DNA of 64,000 nucleotides from Tangfeifania diversioriginum. GTDB lineage: Bacteria > Bacteroidota > Bacteroidia > Bacteroidales > Prolixibacteraceae. This document shows positions 17,328-25,539 of this stretch, piece by piece. Location: contig NZ_FQZE01000002.1 in the NCBI RefSeq assembly GCF_900141875.1, positions 124,001 to 188,000 on the forward strand, in the 5' to 3' direction. The notes under the pieces are model-generated. The model saw only the letters and a program-made list of their open reading frames with translations. It did not search any database and was not told the DNA's origin. Both the position numbers and the translations under genes were made by a program. Each line of letters opens with the position of its first letter. Position 1 is the first letter of the stretch.

Positions 17328-17972
17328 TTAACTGAGCCTAAAGAATAGCACTAAAATAACAAAAAACAGAAACTGGATAATGAAAACCGGTGCGGCCAGC
17401 GCATTGGTAAAAGAAACTTTTGTTTTTCGGATGAGCAGGTGAAAAAGAAATGCAAACCCGAACCAGGCGAGGTAATTCTGCAACGGAATAGTTCCCCCGT
17501 TCCAGCTCCACATGTCCAGTCCCGGAGCAACCTGTTCCATCACCAAATCGTAACCTACCATCATCAATGGCCCGGCAATGAGTCGGATGATTTCTTTTTG
17601 AAAAAGCTGGTCGGAAATTACTGTGGTGCAATAAACCAGCATGAGCCAGTTGAGCCCAATCATTAAGGGCGTTTCAAAAATTTTGGGCCCCAGCCCTTTT
17701 CCGTAAATATAATCTCCGAAAAGCAACCCTGTATTCACTCCAATCGCTTCTGCAACAAAAGAGACTACGTAAATCAATCCGAAAACAATCAGTGTTTTGC
17801 TGCTGAACCGGGGTTTGTGAAACCAGATTATAAACGCCGCACTGAGCAGTAACGCAAACGGGGTGAGCATTCTGAAAAAATTATGCGTGAAGGGAATTGT
17901 AAATCCCAATACCCCAACTGAGTAAAACAGAATCAGAAAATAAGTGGCGTATCTTGCGGTCTTTTGTTTCAA
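17328..17972 (-). CDS. cruF: Carotenoid 1,2-hydratase family protein (CruF-like, DUF422)
   Basis: 214 residues, six or seven hydrophobic helices. It carries the DUF422 signature EAIGVNTGLLFGDYIYG (~75–91), the MIGLNW segment and DMWSWNGGTIPLQNYLAWF (~160–178). Family members are CruF, which hydrates the psi-end of gamma-carotene or lycopene, and haloarchaeal bisanhydrobacterioruberin hydratase. Here it would create the hydroxyl group used by the adjacent glycosyltransferase. First gene of the carotenoid operon; the 128-bp gap upstream is shared with a divergent lipoprotein gene. Confidence 0.83.
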   Translation of the reverse strand: MKQKTARYATYFLILFYSVGVLGFTIPFTHNFFRMLTPFALLLSAAFIIWFHKPRFSSKTLIVFGLIYVVSFVAEAIGVNTGLLFGDYIYGKGLGPKIFETPLMIGLNWLMLVYCTTVISDQLFQKEIIRLIAGPLMMVGYDLVMEQVAPGLDMWSWNGGTIPLQNYLAWFGFAFLFHLLIRKTKVSFTNALAAPVFIIQFLFFVILVLFFRLS

Positions 17973-18045
17973 AATGAATGTGTTTTGGGGGCTAATTTAT
18001 ATTTTATTTTTGTTTCGTGGTGAATGGGTGAATGTGGAAATGTTA

Positions 18046-18053
18046 TAATTTTG
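18046..18053 (+). promoter_or_regulatory. Putative -7 element for the propeller lipoprotein
   Basis: TAATTTTG fits the Bacteroidota -7 consensus TAnnTTTG, 47 bp before the start codon. No TTTG at the usual -33 distance, so support is partial. Confidence 0.4.
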
Positions 18054-18100
18054 TATTCTTTTTTTTACTTTAGTCACCAAATCAACTTAAATCTATAATC

Positions 18101-19375
18101 ATGATTAGCCGCTTGCTTGTTTCAATTGTTTCTTTGTTGTTTTTAAGTGCCTGCAATACTTCAGAATCCGGAAAAAACTGGACCCATTTCAGAGGATCGG
18201 AAATGAATGGCCATGCAAATGTGGAAACCGCGCCACTAAATTGGAGCGATTCTGCCAACATCGTTTGGAAAGTTCCGGTTGAAGAAAAAGGCTGGTCATC
18301 GCCTGTGGTTTTTGGCGATCAAATCTGGCTGACATCCGCCTCCGACGACGGCACTGAATTTTACACGCTTTGTTTCGATTTTGAGAGCGGAGAACTGTTG
18401 AACAAACAAACCGTGTTTACGTGCGATGACCCGCAACGCATCCACAGCACCAACTCGTATGCTACGCCCACACCGTGCATTGATGGTAACTTTGTGTATG
18501 TGCATTACGGCACATTTGGAACCGCCTGCATAAACACTGATAATTTTGAAGTGGAGTGGAAGCGCGAAGATTTGAAAGCAGAACACATGCAGGGGCCGGC
18601 ATCTTCGCCCATTCTTCATGAAAATATGCTGATTTTGCATCTGGAAGGCACGGAAAATCCGTATGTGGTGGCGCTCGATAAGAAAACCGGCGAAACCATC
18701 TGGAAAAGTGTTCGCCCGGCAGATATTTATGACCCGCTGGAACCGGTTTACCGGAAGTCGTACCAAACGCCCATTGTGATTGAGGCGGATGGGCGTGAGC
18801 TCCTAATCAGCAACGCCGCATTTATGTGTTTTGCCCACGATGTAAATACCGGCGAAGTGGTCTGGACCATCGAATACGGGTACGATTCAACCGTGAGCCA
18901 GCCGCTTTACTGGAACGGACTGGTATTTGTTAATTCGGGCTGGATATTTTTAGACAACGTACCCTATTTTACGCGGCAGTTTGCAATTGATCCCACCGGC
19001 GAAGGCGATGTGACCGAAACACATGTGAAATGGATGTACGAGGATGAGGTGCCGCAAATCCCCACTCCGGTAATTGTGGACGGGAATATGTATATGGTAC
19101 ACGACCGCGGAATGGTCACCTGTCTCGATGCCATGACCGGCGAACCAATATGGAAGGAAAAACTGCGCGGCAATTTCAATGCGTCGCCCATTTATGCGGC
19201 TGGCAATATCTACTTTTTTAATGTGAAGGGCGACTGCACCATTATCAAGCCCGGTGAATCGTTTCAAAAAGTAGCCGAAAATAGTATCGGTGAAACAGTG
19301 AAGGCAGTTCCTGTTTTTGTGCGGGACCGGATGATTCTGCGCACGGATAAGAATCTTTATATGATAGGAAATTGA
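18101..19375 (+). CDS. PQQ-type beta-propeller repeat lipoprotein
   Basis: 424 residues with a lipoprotein signal (LLFLSAC, lipid-modified Cys near 18). The rest is a beta-propeller of PQQ-like blades, each with a strand followed by tGeviWk-type turns: DKKTGETIWKS, DVNTGEVVWTI, DAMTGEPIWKE. It resembles BamB and many 'outer membrane protein assembly factor BamB family' proteins of this phylum. No PQQ-enzyme active-site cysteines are evident, so a binding or scaffold role outside the cytoplasm is more likely than dehydrogenase activity. It stands alone, divergent from the carotenoid operon. Confidence 0.8.
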   Translation: MISRLLVSIVSLLFLSACNTSESGKNWTHFRGSEMNGHANVETAPLNWSDSANIVWKVPVEEKGWSSPVVFGDQIWLTSASDDGTEFYTLCFDFESGELLNKQTVFTCDDPQRIHSTNSYATPTPCIDGNFVYVHYGTFGTACINTDNFEVEWKREDLKAEHMQGPASSPILHENMLILHLEGTENPYVVALDKKTGETIWKSVRPADIYDPLEPVYRKSYQTPIVIEADGRELLISNAAFMCFAHDVNTGEVVWTIEYGYDSTVSQPLYWNGLVFVNSGWIFLDNVPYFTRQFAIDPTGEGDVTETHVKWMYEDEVPQIPTPVIVDGNMYMVHDRGMVTCLDAMTGEPIWKEKLRGNFNASPIYAAGNIYFFNVKGDCTIIKPGESFQKVAENSIGETVKAVPVFVRDRMILRTDKNLYMIGN

Positions 19376-19416
19376 ACTTTGGCCGGTTGAACTGGTGTCA
19401 ATTAGAACGTTGAGCT

Positions 19417-19724
19417 GGTCACTCTCAGTGACCTTCTTAATAAATAGTAGCAATACTGCAAATTTATTCACCAGCTGACTTCGAGTCAGCAGGTGAACTT
19501 TCCGTGGAAAACCACGCAGTGGTTCTGCAACAATAGCCGCGGGTAAAGCCCGTGGAGTGAACCGGCATCTCCTCCCGAACCCGGAACGGGTTCAATAAGG
19601 AAAAAATAACTGTTTGATTTGGTTGAATCCTTTCAGGATTCTTTTGATCCCAAACTTCTGAACCCCGGATTGCATCCAGGGCTATTGTTGTCCAATCCTT
19701 TCAGGATTTTTTCGAGTCAGCAGG
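19417..19724. repeat. Array of eight short hairpins with mostly 3-nt loops
   Basis: Between the propeller gene and DUF302 there is no credible gene in 428 bp. Instead eight palindromes follow one another: 19417–19433 (GGTCACT/AGTGACC, loop CTC), 19469–19495 (CACCAGCTGACT, loop TCG), 19510–19524 (AACCAC, loop GCA), 19537–19555 (CCGCGGG, loop TAAAG-like), 19577–19593 (GAACCCG, loop GAA), 19625–19641 (GAATCCT, loop TTC), 19663–19681 (CCCCGGAT, loop TGC) and 19694–19708 (AATCCT, loop TTC). The last repeats the sixth, and 19712–19724 repeats one arm of the second. Confidence 0.75.
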
Positions 19725-19747
19725 TTAAGATCCACCGGCTGGCATAC

Positions 19748-19781
19748 AAAAAAACAGGAGCCCCGTTTCCGGAACTCCTGT
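19748..19781 (-). terminator. Rho-independent terminator of the DUF302 gene
   Basis: Read on the minus strand: ACAGGAG, a loop containing TTCCGGAA, CTCCTGT, then a run of seven T. It begins 22 bp after the DUF302 stop codon. Confidence 0.8.
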
Positions 19782-19803
19782 CATTATGCATTTTCTAATT
19801 GAA

Positions 19804-20193
19804 CTACAAATTGTCAATTACCTTTTTTAGCCGGCTTTTTATTTCAGCGGCCACTTCCTGAACTGTTTCGTTCTTTACTTCTGCCATGGAAACAACCGGG
19901 TCAACCGCCGCTATTTCCACTTCTCCCTGCTTAAGTTCCTGAACGACCACGCTGCAAGGTAACAGCACGCCAATATTTTTTTCGCTTTCAACTGCCTTGC
20001 GGGCAAACGCAGGATTACAGGCTCCCAGAATCCGGTATTTCCTGAAATCAACATCGAGTTTTTGTTTGAAAATTGAATGCATTTCAACATCGGCGGGTAA
20101 GCCAAATCCTTGTTTTTGAAGTTCGCTTGTTACCAGTTCAATTACGTCTTCAAAACTTTTTCCTTTTACTACAGTGTTTAAATAATAACTCAT
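19804..20193 (-). CDS. DUF302 domain-containing protein
   Basis: 129 residues, a single small alpha/beta domain. It has the DUF302 pattern: MSYYLNTVVKGKSFEDVIELV at the start, a central KQKLDVDFRKYRILGACNP and a conserved-type LLPCSVVVQE (Cys near 87). No signal peptide, so probably cytoplasmic. The function of the family is unsettled; it is often seen beside redox or metal genes. Here it is monocistronic with its own terminator. The 391 bp upstream (20194–20584) hold no gene that I can support. Confidence 0.82.
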   Translation of the reverse strand: MSYYLNTVVKGKSFEDVIELVTSELQKQGFGLPADVEMHSIFKQKLDVDFRKYRILGACNPAFARKAVESEKNIGVLLPCSVVVQELKQGEVEIAAVDPVVSMAEVKNETVQEVAAEIKSRLKKVIDNL

Positions 20194-20517
20194 ATCATTT
20201 TGCTTTTTTTGTTAAACAATTTACAGTTACAATGTAAACAAATTAAGTGGTTTAACGTTCAACCCGATTTTCTGATTCATTCGCTTCCGAATAGAAAACC
20301 CGGCAATAAAGGCACGCGGCAAGTTCAATTATTTGCATTCTTCGTGAACTTAGCGTTGTTTGTGCGAAAAATTTTGCTGCCCGGCATAGACTATTCTACT
20401 AATCCCTTAAAGAATTACACATTTGGTGTCAGTCTGGTCTATTATTTAATGGTAGTTGAATAATTTTACTAAATGTAAATTAAATGCTATAAAAATGAGA
20501 AAATATCTATTGTTTGT

Positions 20518-20547
20518 TTTGTATTGTTGTCAAAGTGTTTATATTTG
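20518..20547 (+). promoter_or_regulatory. Predicted promoter of asnB
   Basis: TTTG at 20518–20521 and TATATTTG at 20540–20547, 18 bp apart, match the Bacteroidota -33 TTTG / -7 TAnnTTTG promoter. The -7 element ends 37 bp before the asnB start. This is the only element I can name in the 391-bp gap 20194–20584. Confidence 0.55.
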
Positions 20548-20584
20548 ACAAAAATTCAAATAAAATCATTTAATTATAAAAGAT

Positions 20585-22294
20585 ATGTGTGGAATTGTAT
20601 GTGCATTTGATTTAAAGAGTGACCCGCAGGTTTTGCGACCGCAGGTGCTGGAGATGTCGAAAAAACTGCGGCATCGCGGGCCCGACTGGTCGGGTATTTA
20701 TTGCGGCGAAAAAGCAATTATCGCTCACGAGCGGCTTTCGATAGTTGACCCCGAATCGGGAGGTCAGCCCCTGTACAGTAAAGATCGGAAACTGATTTTG
20801 GGCGTGAACGGCGAAATTTACAACCACCGCGAAATCAGGAAACAGTTTGAAGGGAAATACGAGTTTTTAACTGGCTCCGACTGCGAAGTCATTCTGGCGC
20901 TGTACAGTGAAAAAAAGGAAAAGTTTCTCGACGATATGAACGGCATTTTTGCATTCGGGCTTTACGACGAAGAAAACGATGCCTGGCTGATTGCCCGCGA
21001 CCATATCGGAATTATTCCGCTTTACCAGGGCTGGGACCAGCACGGAAACTATTACGTGGCTTCGGAACTGAAAGCGCTGGAAGGTTACTGCACAAAAATT
21101 GAAGAATTTCCGCCGGGACACTATTATTACAGCAAAGACGGTGAACTGAAACGCTGGTACGAGCGCGACTGGATGGAATACGAAAATGTAAAAGACAATC
21201 CGGCTGATATCGATGAATTGTCGCAGGCACTGGAAGATGCCGTACATCGCCAGCTGATGTCGGATGTACCCTACGGGGTGCTTCTTTCCGGCGGTCTGGA
21301 TTCGTCCATTACATCGGCACTGGCCAAAAAGTTTGCTGCCCGGCGAATTGAAGAAAATGACCAGAAGGATGCGTGGTGGCCCCAGCTGCATTCATTTGTA
21401 ATTGGCCTCGAAGAATCCCCCGATTTGGAAGCTGCCCGCGAGGTGGCCGAAGAAATTGGAACTATTCATCACGAAATAAATTATACCATCCAGGAAGGTT
21501 TGGATGCTATTCGTGATGTAATTTACCATATCGAAACTTTTGACGTAACTACTGTGCGGGCTTCCACTCCCATGTATATGATAGCGCGCGTGATAAGATC
21601 GATGGGTATTAAAATGGTGCTCACCGGTGAAGGCGCCGACGAAATTTTTGGCGGATACCTTTATTTCCACAAAGCGCCCAATGCGGAAGAGTTTCACAAA
21701 GAAAGTGTGCGGAAAGTGAGCCGGCTGCATTTGTACGATTGTTTGCGCGCCAACAAATCGCTGGCATCGTGGGGCGTGGAAGGCCGCGTGCCGTTCCTCG
21801 ACAAAGAGTTTATTGATGTGGCCATGCGTTTTAACCCCGAAGCCAAAATGGCAAAGGACGGGAAAATTGAAAAATGGTGCCTCCGGAAAGGGTTTGAAAA
21901 ATATCTGCCCGAAAGCGTGGCGTGGCGGCAAAAAGAGCAGTTTTCCGACGGTGTTGGCTATGGCTGGATTGATACCCTGAAAAAAATAGCCGGCGAACAG
22001 GTAACCGATGAAATGATGGAAAATGCCGCATTCCGGTTCCCGGTTAACACGCCGCAAAACAAGGAAGAATACATGTACCGCGCCATTTACAGCGAGCACT
22101 TTCCGTCGGATCAGGCGGCTGGCTGTGTTCCCTCGGTGCCGTCAATCGCTTGCAGTACCGGCGAGGCTCTGGCCTGGGACGAATCGTTCCAAAACAATGC
22201 AGATCCCTCGGGGCGTGCGGTGAATACCGTGCATTCGAAAGGAACAATATTTCAGGATATTAAACGAAAACAAGCAGAGAAGGTAAGTGTGTAA
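20585..22294 (+). CDS. asnB: Asparagine synthase B (glutamine-hydrolysing)
   Basis: 569 residues. The class II glutaminase domain begins with Met-Cys2-Gly-Ile, Cys2 being the nucleophile after Met removal; HRGPDWSG and the NGEIYNH motif follow. The synthetase domain contains the ATP-pyrophosphatase loop SGGLDSSI (about 236–243) and GEGADEIFGGY (~346–356). It makes asparagine from aspartate, ATP and glutamine in the cytoplasm. Length matches the E. coli AsnB class. Monocistronic: own predicted promoter and a terminator directly after it. Confidence 0.95.
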   Translation: MCGIVCAFDLKSDPQVLRPQVLEMSKKLRHRGPDWSGIYCGEKAIIAHERLSIVDPESGGQPLYSKDRKLILGVNGEIYNHREIRKQFEGKYEFLTGSDCEVILALYSEKKEKFLDDMNGIFAFGLYDEENDAWLIARDHIGIIPLYQGWDQHGNYYVASELKALEGYCTKIEEFPPGHYYYSKDGELKRWYERDWMEYENVKDNPADIDELSQALEDAVHRQLMSDVPYGVLLSGGLDSSITSALAKKFAARRIEENDQKDAWWPQLHSFVIGLEESPDLEAAREVAEEIGTIHHEINYTIQEGLDAIRDVIYHIETFDVTTVRASTPMYMIARVIRSMGIKMVLTGEGADEIFGGYLYFHKAPNAEEFHKESVRKVSRLHLYDCLRANKSLASWGVEGRVPFLDKEFIDVAMRFNPEAKMAKDGKIEKWCLRKGFEKYLPESVAWRQKEQFSDGVGYGWIDTLKKIAGEQVTDEMMENAAFRFPVNTPQNKEEYMYRAIYSEHFPSDQAAGCVPSVPSIACSTGEALAWDESFQNNADPSGRAVNTVHSKGTIFQDIKRKQAEKVSV

Positions 22295-22299
22295 ATTTG

Positions 22300-22332
22300 A
22301 AGCCGTTCTGTGTCTGCAGGGCGGTTTTTTAT
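22300..22332 (+). terminator. Terminator after asnB
   Basis: GCCGTTCTG, loop TGTCTG, CAGGGCGGT (pairing with two G–U wobbles) followed by TTTTTTATTTTT. The remaining ~230 bp to the next gene are A/T-rich and hold nothing else I can support beyond a weak AGGCATT/AATGCCT inverted repeat near 22405–22436. Confidence 0.65.
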
Positions 22333-22563
22333 TTTTCGTAGAATTGAATTCCTGCTCGGTTAATATGCTCCAATAAATCAGGTTTTTCAATTTGATGAAA
22401 AATAGGCATTAACTTCAAAACAGTACTAAATGCCTGTTATTTTATGCGAATCAGGTTTTTCATTCCCATTTATTAAATGCAGTTCCCAAAAAAATATTTT
22501 CAATATGTAAATGATTTCCTATCTTGCAGCAAAATATCACATTAGATTTAATATTATTTGAAA

Positions 22564-23658
22564 ATGAAAAAGTTAGCAGTTTTTATTATAGCCATTGCCT
22601 TTTTTGCGTGTAGTCAGCAAAAAGACGGATTTGAAATCACAGTTGAACTGGAAGGTGCCGAAGGCCAGGTTTTGCTCGAAAAGCGCGGGGAGTCCAACTG
22701 GGTTCCGGTTGACACAGCCGATATAGTTGACGGCGTTGCCGTTCTCGAAGGCAAAGTTGAGGCACCGGAAGACCATTACATTTCATTGCTTGGGCAGCGT
22801 GCCAAAACCATTGTTTTTGTTGAGAATGCTGATATCATGGTAACCGGCAAAGTTGATTCACTGGCAAATGTTGAAGTTACGGGCTCTGCCACTCACGATG
22901 AATACAGCAGCGTGAACCAGCAAATTCAGGAGATTGGCGATGAATACATGGCCATTTACCAGCAGGCCCGCGAAGCAGGTGCACAAGGCGACACTGCAAA
23001 AGCGCAGCAGCTCATGGATGAAGTAAACGAACTGTATGAAAGCACCACAACTTTACAGGCCGATTTTGTGAGGAGCCATCCCGGCTCTTATGCGTCACCT
23101 TATTTTATTTCGCGCGTTCAGTATGGTATGGAACTGGATGAACTTGATGAGTTGGTAAATTCACTCGATCCGAAACTGGAAACAGTGCCCGCAATTGTAG
23201 CTTTAAAAGAGCGTATTGAAAAACTGAAAACCGTTGCCGTGGGACAAACTGCACCCGATTTTACCATGAACGATACCGAAGGAAATCCGGTAACTTTTTC
23301 GGATGTTTATTCGCAGCACGAATATACACTTCTCGATTTCTGGGCAGCTTGGTGCGGGCCCTGCCGGCAGGAAAATCCGAATATTGTGTCCGTTTTTAAC
23401 GAATTTAAAGACGATGGTTTTTACGTGTTCGGCGTTTCGCTCGACCGCGAAAAAGAGGCCTGGCTGAAAGCCATTGAAGACGACAATCTCACGTGGGCAC
23501 ACGTTTCTGATTTATCGTACTGGAATAATGCTGCCGCACAAATGTACGCTGTAAATTCAATCCCATCCAGCTTAATTGTTGACAAAAACGGTACAATTGT
23601 CGCCAAAAACAAACGCGGAGAGGAGCTGGGCGAAACAATTCGCGAATTATTGAATTAA
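22564..23658 (+). CDS. TlpA-like thioredoxin lipoprotein with DUF4369 N-terminal domain
   Basis: 364 residues. Lipoprotein signal ending FFAC (Cys near 17). Residues ~25–120 form the beta-rich DUF4369 domain usual in this phylum, then a helical stretch, then an AhpC/TSA-thioredoxin domain with the redox pair WCGPC at about 264–267 and the cis-proline region SIPSSLIV. Such proteins act as periplasmic disulfide reductases, in cytochrome maturation or general thiol repair; no cytochrome genes are nearby, so the partner is open. ATG 22564 chosen over a TTG six bases earlier. Confidence 0.87.
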   Translation: MKKLAVFIIAIAFFACSQQKDGFEITVELEGAEGQVLLEKRGESNWVPVDTADIVDGVAVLEGKVEAPEDHYISLLGQRAKTIVFVENADIMVTGKVDSLANVEVTGSATHDEYSSVNQQIQEIGDEYMAIYQQAREAGAQGDTAKAQQLMDEVNELYESTTTLQADFVRSHPGSYASPYFISRVQYGMELDELDELVNSLDPKLETVPAIVALKERIEKLKTVAVGQTAPDFTMNDTEGNPVTFSDVYSQHEYTLLDFWAAWCGPCRQENPNIVSVFNEFKDDGFYVFGVSLDREKEAWLKAIEDDNLTWAHVSDLSYWNNAAAQMYAVNSIPSSLIVDKNGTIVAKNKRGEELGETIRELLN

Positions 23659-23681
23659 TTTTTCGACAACAGAATATTTAA

Positions 23682-23708
23682 AAGCCTTTCGGAAGAAGGG
23701 CTTTTTTT
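23682..23708 (+). terminator. Terminator after the TlpA-like gene
   Basis: AAGCCTTTC, loop GGAA, GAAGGGCTT followed by a T run, beginning 24 bp after the stop codon. Confidence 0.8.
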
Positions 23709-23722
23709 ATGCACGGAAATAC

Positions 23723-23730
23723 TACATTTG
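23723..23730 (+). promoter_or_regulatory. Predicted -7 element of the EamA gene
   Basis: TACATTTG matches TAnnTTTG and ends only 11 bp before the ATG, implying a very short 5' leader of a few nucleotides. Confidence 0.5.
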
Positions 23731-23741
23731 CCCACTGAAAA

Positions 23742-24653
23742 ATGCAGGATTATTTTGGTGAAATAGCAGGCGTATTAACCGCTGTATTCTGGACGGTTAC
23801 CAGCATGGCTTTCGAGTCGGCAGGAAAAAAAGTGGGCTCGCTGGCCGTTAACCTTATCCGGCTGGTAATGGCCTTCTTTTTCATTGGTGCCTACAGTTGG
23901 ATTGCCCGCGGTTTTTTCTTCCCTTCCGATGCCAGTCTTTTTCAGTGGCAGTGGCTGGCGCTTTCAGGGCTGGTGGGATTTGTAATTGGCGATTTGCTGC
24001 TTTTCCAGGCTTTTGTGGTTGTGGGGGCACGAATTTCAATGCTGATAATGGCACTTGCCCCGCCATTTGCCGCTTTGGTGGGATGGCTGCTTTTGGGCGA
24101 AGTGCTTGATTCACAAAGCTGGCTGGGAATGGCGGTTACCATGGTCGGGATCGTCATCGTTATTTTAAAACGTGAGCGTTCAACCCAAAACGGTTCAATT
24201 GTCAGAAAGTTAACTTCCAGCTATTCAGTTCCGGGTATTTTACTGGCCCTTGGAGGCGCAATAGGGCAGGCAACCGGGCTGGTGCTCAGTAAAAAAGGAA
24301 TGGGTGAGTACGATGCATTTTCTGCCTCCCAAATCAGGGTGCTGGCCGGAATTGCAGGTTTTTCAATTCTATTTATTTTCATGAAACGCTGGCCATGGGT
24401 GTGGACGGCGTTAAAACACGGCTCAGCCATGAAACGGATTACCCTGGGGGCATTTTTCGGACCTTTTCTGGGCGTGTCATTCTCGTTACTTGCCGTGCAA
24501 CATACTTCTGCCGGAATTGCAGCAACTCTGATGGCTATTACCCCGGTGCTTATTATTGCACCTTCAGTAATTATTTTTAAAGAAAAAGTGAACTGGAAGG
24601 AAATTTTGGGCGCAGTGGTTACAGTTGCAGGGGTAGCAATGTTTTTTCTTTAG
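23742..24653 (+). CDS. EamA family (DMT superfamily) transporter
   Basis: 303 residues with ten hydrophobic helices in two homologous EamA halves (about 5–142 and 160–303). The halves share the GEVLDSQSWLGMAVTMVG and KEKVNWKEILGAVVTVAG pattern near their ends. Inner-membrane exporter of small metabolites or amino acids by family; substrate unknown. It sits between a terminator and a tract of short repeats, so it is probably transcribed alone. Confidence 0.85.
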   Translation: MQDYFGEIAGVLTAVFWTVTSMAFESAGKKVGSLAVNLIRLVMAFFFIGAYSWIARGFFFPSDASLFQWQWLALSGLVGFVIGDLLLFQAFVVVGARISMLIMALAPPFAALVGWLLLGEVLDSQSWLGMAVTMVGIVIVILKRERSTQNGSIVRKLTSSYSVPGILLALGGAIGQATGLVLSKKGMGEYDAFSASQIRVLAGIAGFSILFIFMKRWPWVWTALKHGSAMKRITLGAFFGPFLGVSFSLLAVQHTSAGIAATLMAITPVLIIAPSVIIFKEKVNWKEILGAVVTVAGVAMFFL

Positions 24654-24722
24654 AATTGAAAAATTGTGAAATTGAAAAATTGTCAAATGGTTAAATTGCA
24701 GAAATGTCGAATTGAAAAATCG
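24654..24722. repeat. Degenerate 16-bp tandem repeat
   Basis: AATTGAAAAATTGTGA is followed by AATTGAAAAATTGTCA and then by decayed copies (AATGGTTAAATTGCAG and a last AATTGAAAAAT). It fills the space between two convergent genes. Confidence 0.65.
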
Positions 24723-24742
24723 TTATTGGGGTTAATTTTTTT

Positions 24743-25138
24743 TCAATTCAAATACTCACGCAACTCAGCCAGTTTCATTTGCCGATCCATTGAAAAGCTG
24801 GTGCTTTCGCGGTCAACTTTATCCAGTAAGAAGTAGGATTTTCTGAAAAAATCAAGTTTTTGTTCCGCACTTTCTGCCAGTTCTCCCTGCTCTTTCAAAA
24901 CAAAGGCAATCATCTCCAGGTGGTCATTGGTAAATTTCTTTTCCGAAACCAGATAATCGAGAAACGACTCAATATTCTTTTCCTGAATTTTTGTTTCCAG
25001 TTTCAGGTAATTGTAAAAATACCGGATTTGCTCCCCTGCTTCTTCCTTCTGACCTTTTTTTCTGAAATTGAATATTTTCTGAATGACATCGAAAAGCATC
25101 ATTAGCTGGCGCATCAAATAATCGCGTTCAATTCCCAT
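24743..25138 (-). CDS. Conserved hypothetical helical protein
   Basis: 131 residues, almost entirely alpha-helical and highly charged, with no signal peptide or membrane segment. The start MGIERDYLMRQLMMLFDVIQ and length recall the DUF6483 group, but I cannot confirm that. It is transcribed away from, and divergent to, the DUF5522 gene with a 51-bp gap. Coding character is supported by the long, evenly helical reading frame; no function can be given. Confidence 0.6.
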   Translation of the reverse strand: MGIERDYLMRQLMMLFDVIQKIFNFRKKGQKEEAGEQIRYFYNYLKLETKIQEKNIESFLDYLVSEKKFTNDHLEMIAFVLKEQGELAESAEQKLDFFRKSYFLLDKVDRESTSFSMDRQMKLAELREYLN

Positions 25139-25146
25139 ATTTCCAA

Positions 25147-25154
25147 TAATTTTG
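25147..25154 (+). promoter_or_regulatory. Predicted -7 element of the DUF5522 gene
   Basis: TAATTTTG matches TAnnTTTG and ends 35 bp before the ATG at 25190. Confidence 0.4.
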
Positions 25155-25189
25155 ATTTAAATTTATGGTTTATTTTGAAGAGCAGTGCC

Positions 25190-25396
25190 ATGAGCTACGA
25201 AGAATATTATTTTGATGACAATATCAGTTTTAGCGATGGCCTTGTGGAAGGCAAGGACTTTTACCTTGAGAATGGTTACAGGGTAATGACCAGCGAATTT
25301 TTAACCCGTCGTGGTTTTTGTTGCGCAAACGGTTGCCGGCACTGCCCTTACTGGCCAAAAGCACAAAAAGGAAACACACGACTACGTGAAAAATGA
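25190..25396 (+). CDS. Small cysteine-cluster protein (DUF5522-like)
   Basis: 68 residues. The second half holds a compact cysteine cluster GFCCANGCRHCPYW: Cys44, Cys45, Cys49 and Cys52, as in DUF5522 proteins, which suggests a bound metal ion or iron-sulfur group. The N-terminal part is acidic. Start ATG 25190 is used because the family begins near this point and the alternative is a TTG five codons earlier. The function is unknown. Confidence 0.75.
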   Translation: MSYEEYYFDDNISFSDGLVEGKDFYLENGYRVMTSEFLTRRGFCCANGCRHCPYWPKAQKGNTRLREK

Positions 25397-25515
25397 GCTG
25401 GAATAGAATGTTGATTTTTTGAAGCAGCCTGGTAAGATTCACATTGAAAAGCGTTGAGATCCCTAATTTATTTGTGTTAAATCCGTTAAAACATTCGATA
25501 ATTTAATTGAATCAT

Positions 25516-25523
25516 TATTTTTG
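25516..25523 (+). promoter_or_regulatory. Predicted -7 element of fmt
   Basis: TATTTTTG matches TAnnTTTG, 16 bp before the ATG at 25540; no -33 TTTG at normal spacing. Confidence 0.4.
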
Positions 25524-25539
25524 CTGAAAAATTAGGTTG

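Noticed and set aside
19417-19724. CRISPR array
   Set aside because: The hairpins differ in sequence and spacing; there is no constant repeat with unique spacers and no cas gene.
20200-20463. Plus-strand reading frame of 87 codons before asnB
   Set aside because: Non-ATG start, no ribosome-binding context, no domain and unlike coding sequence in composition; treated as intergenic.
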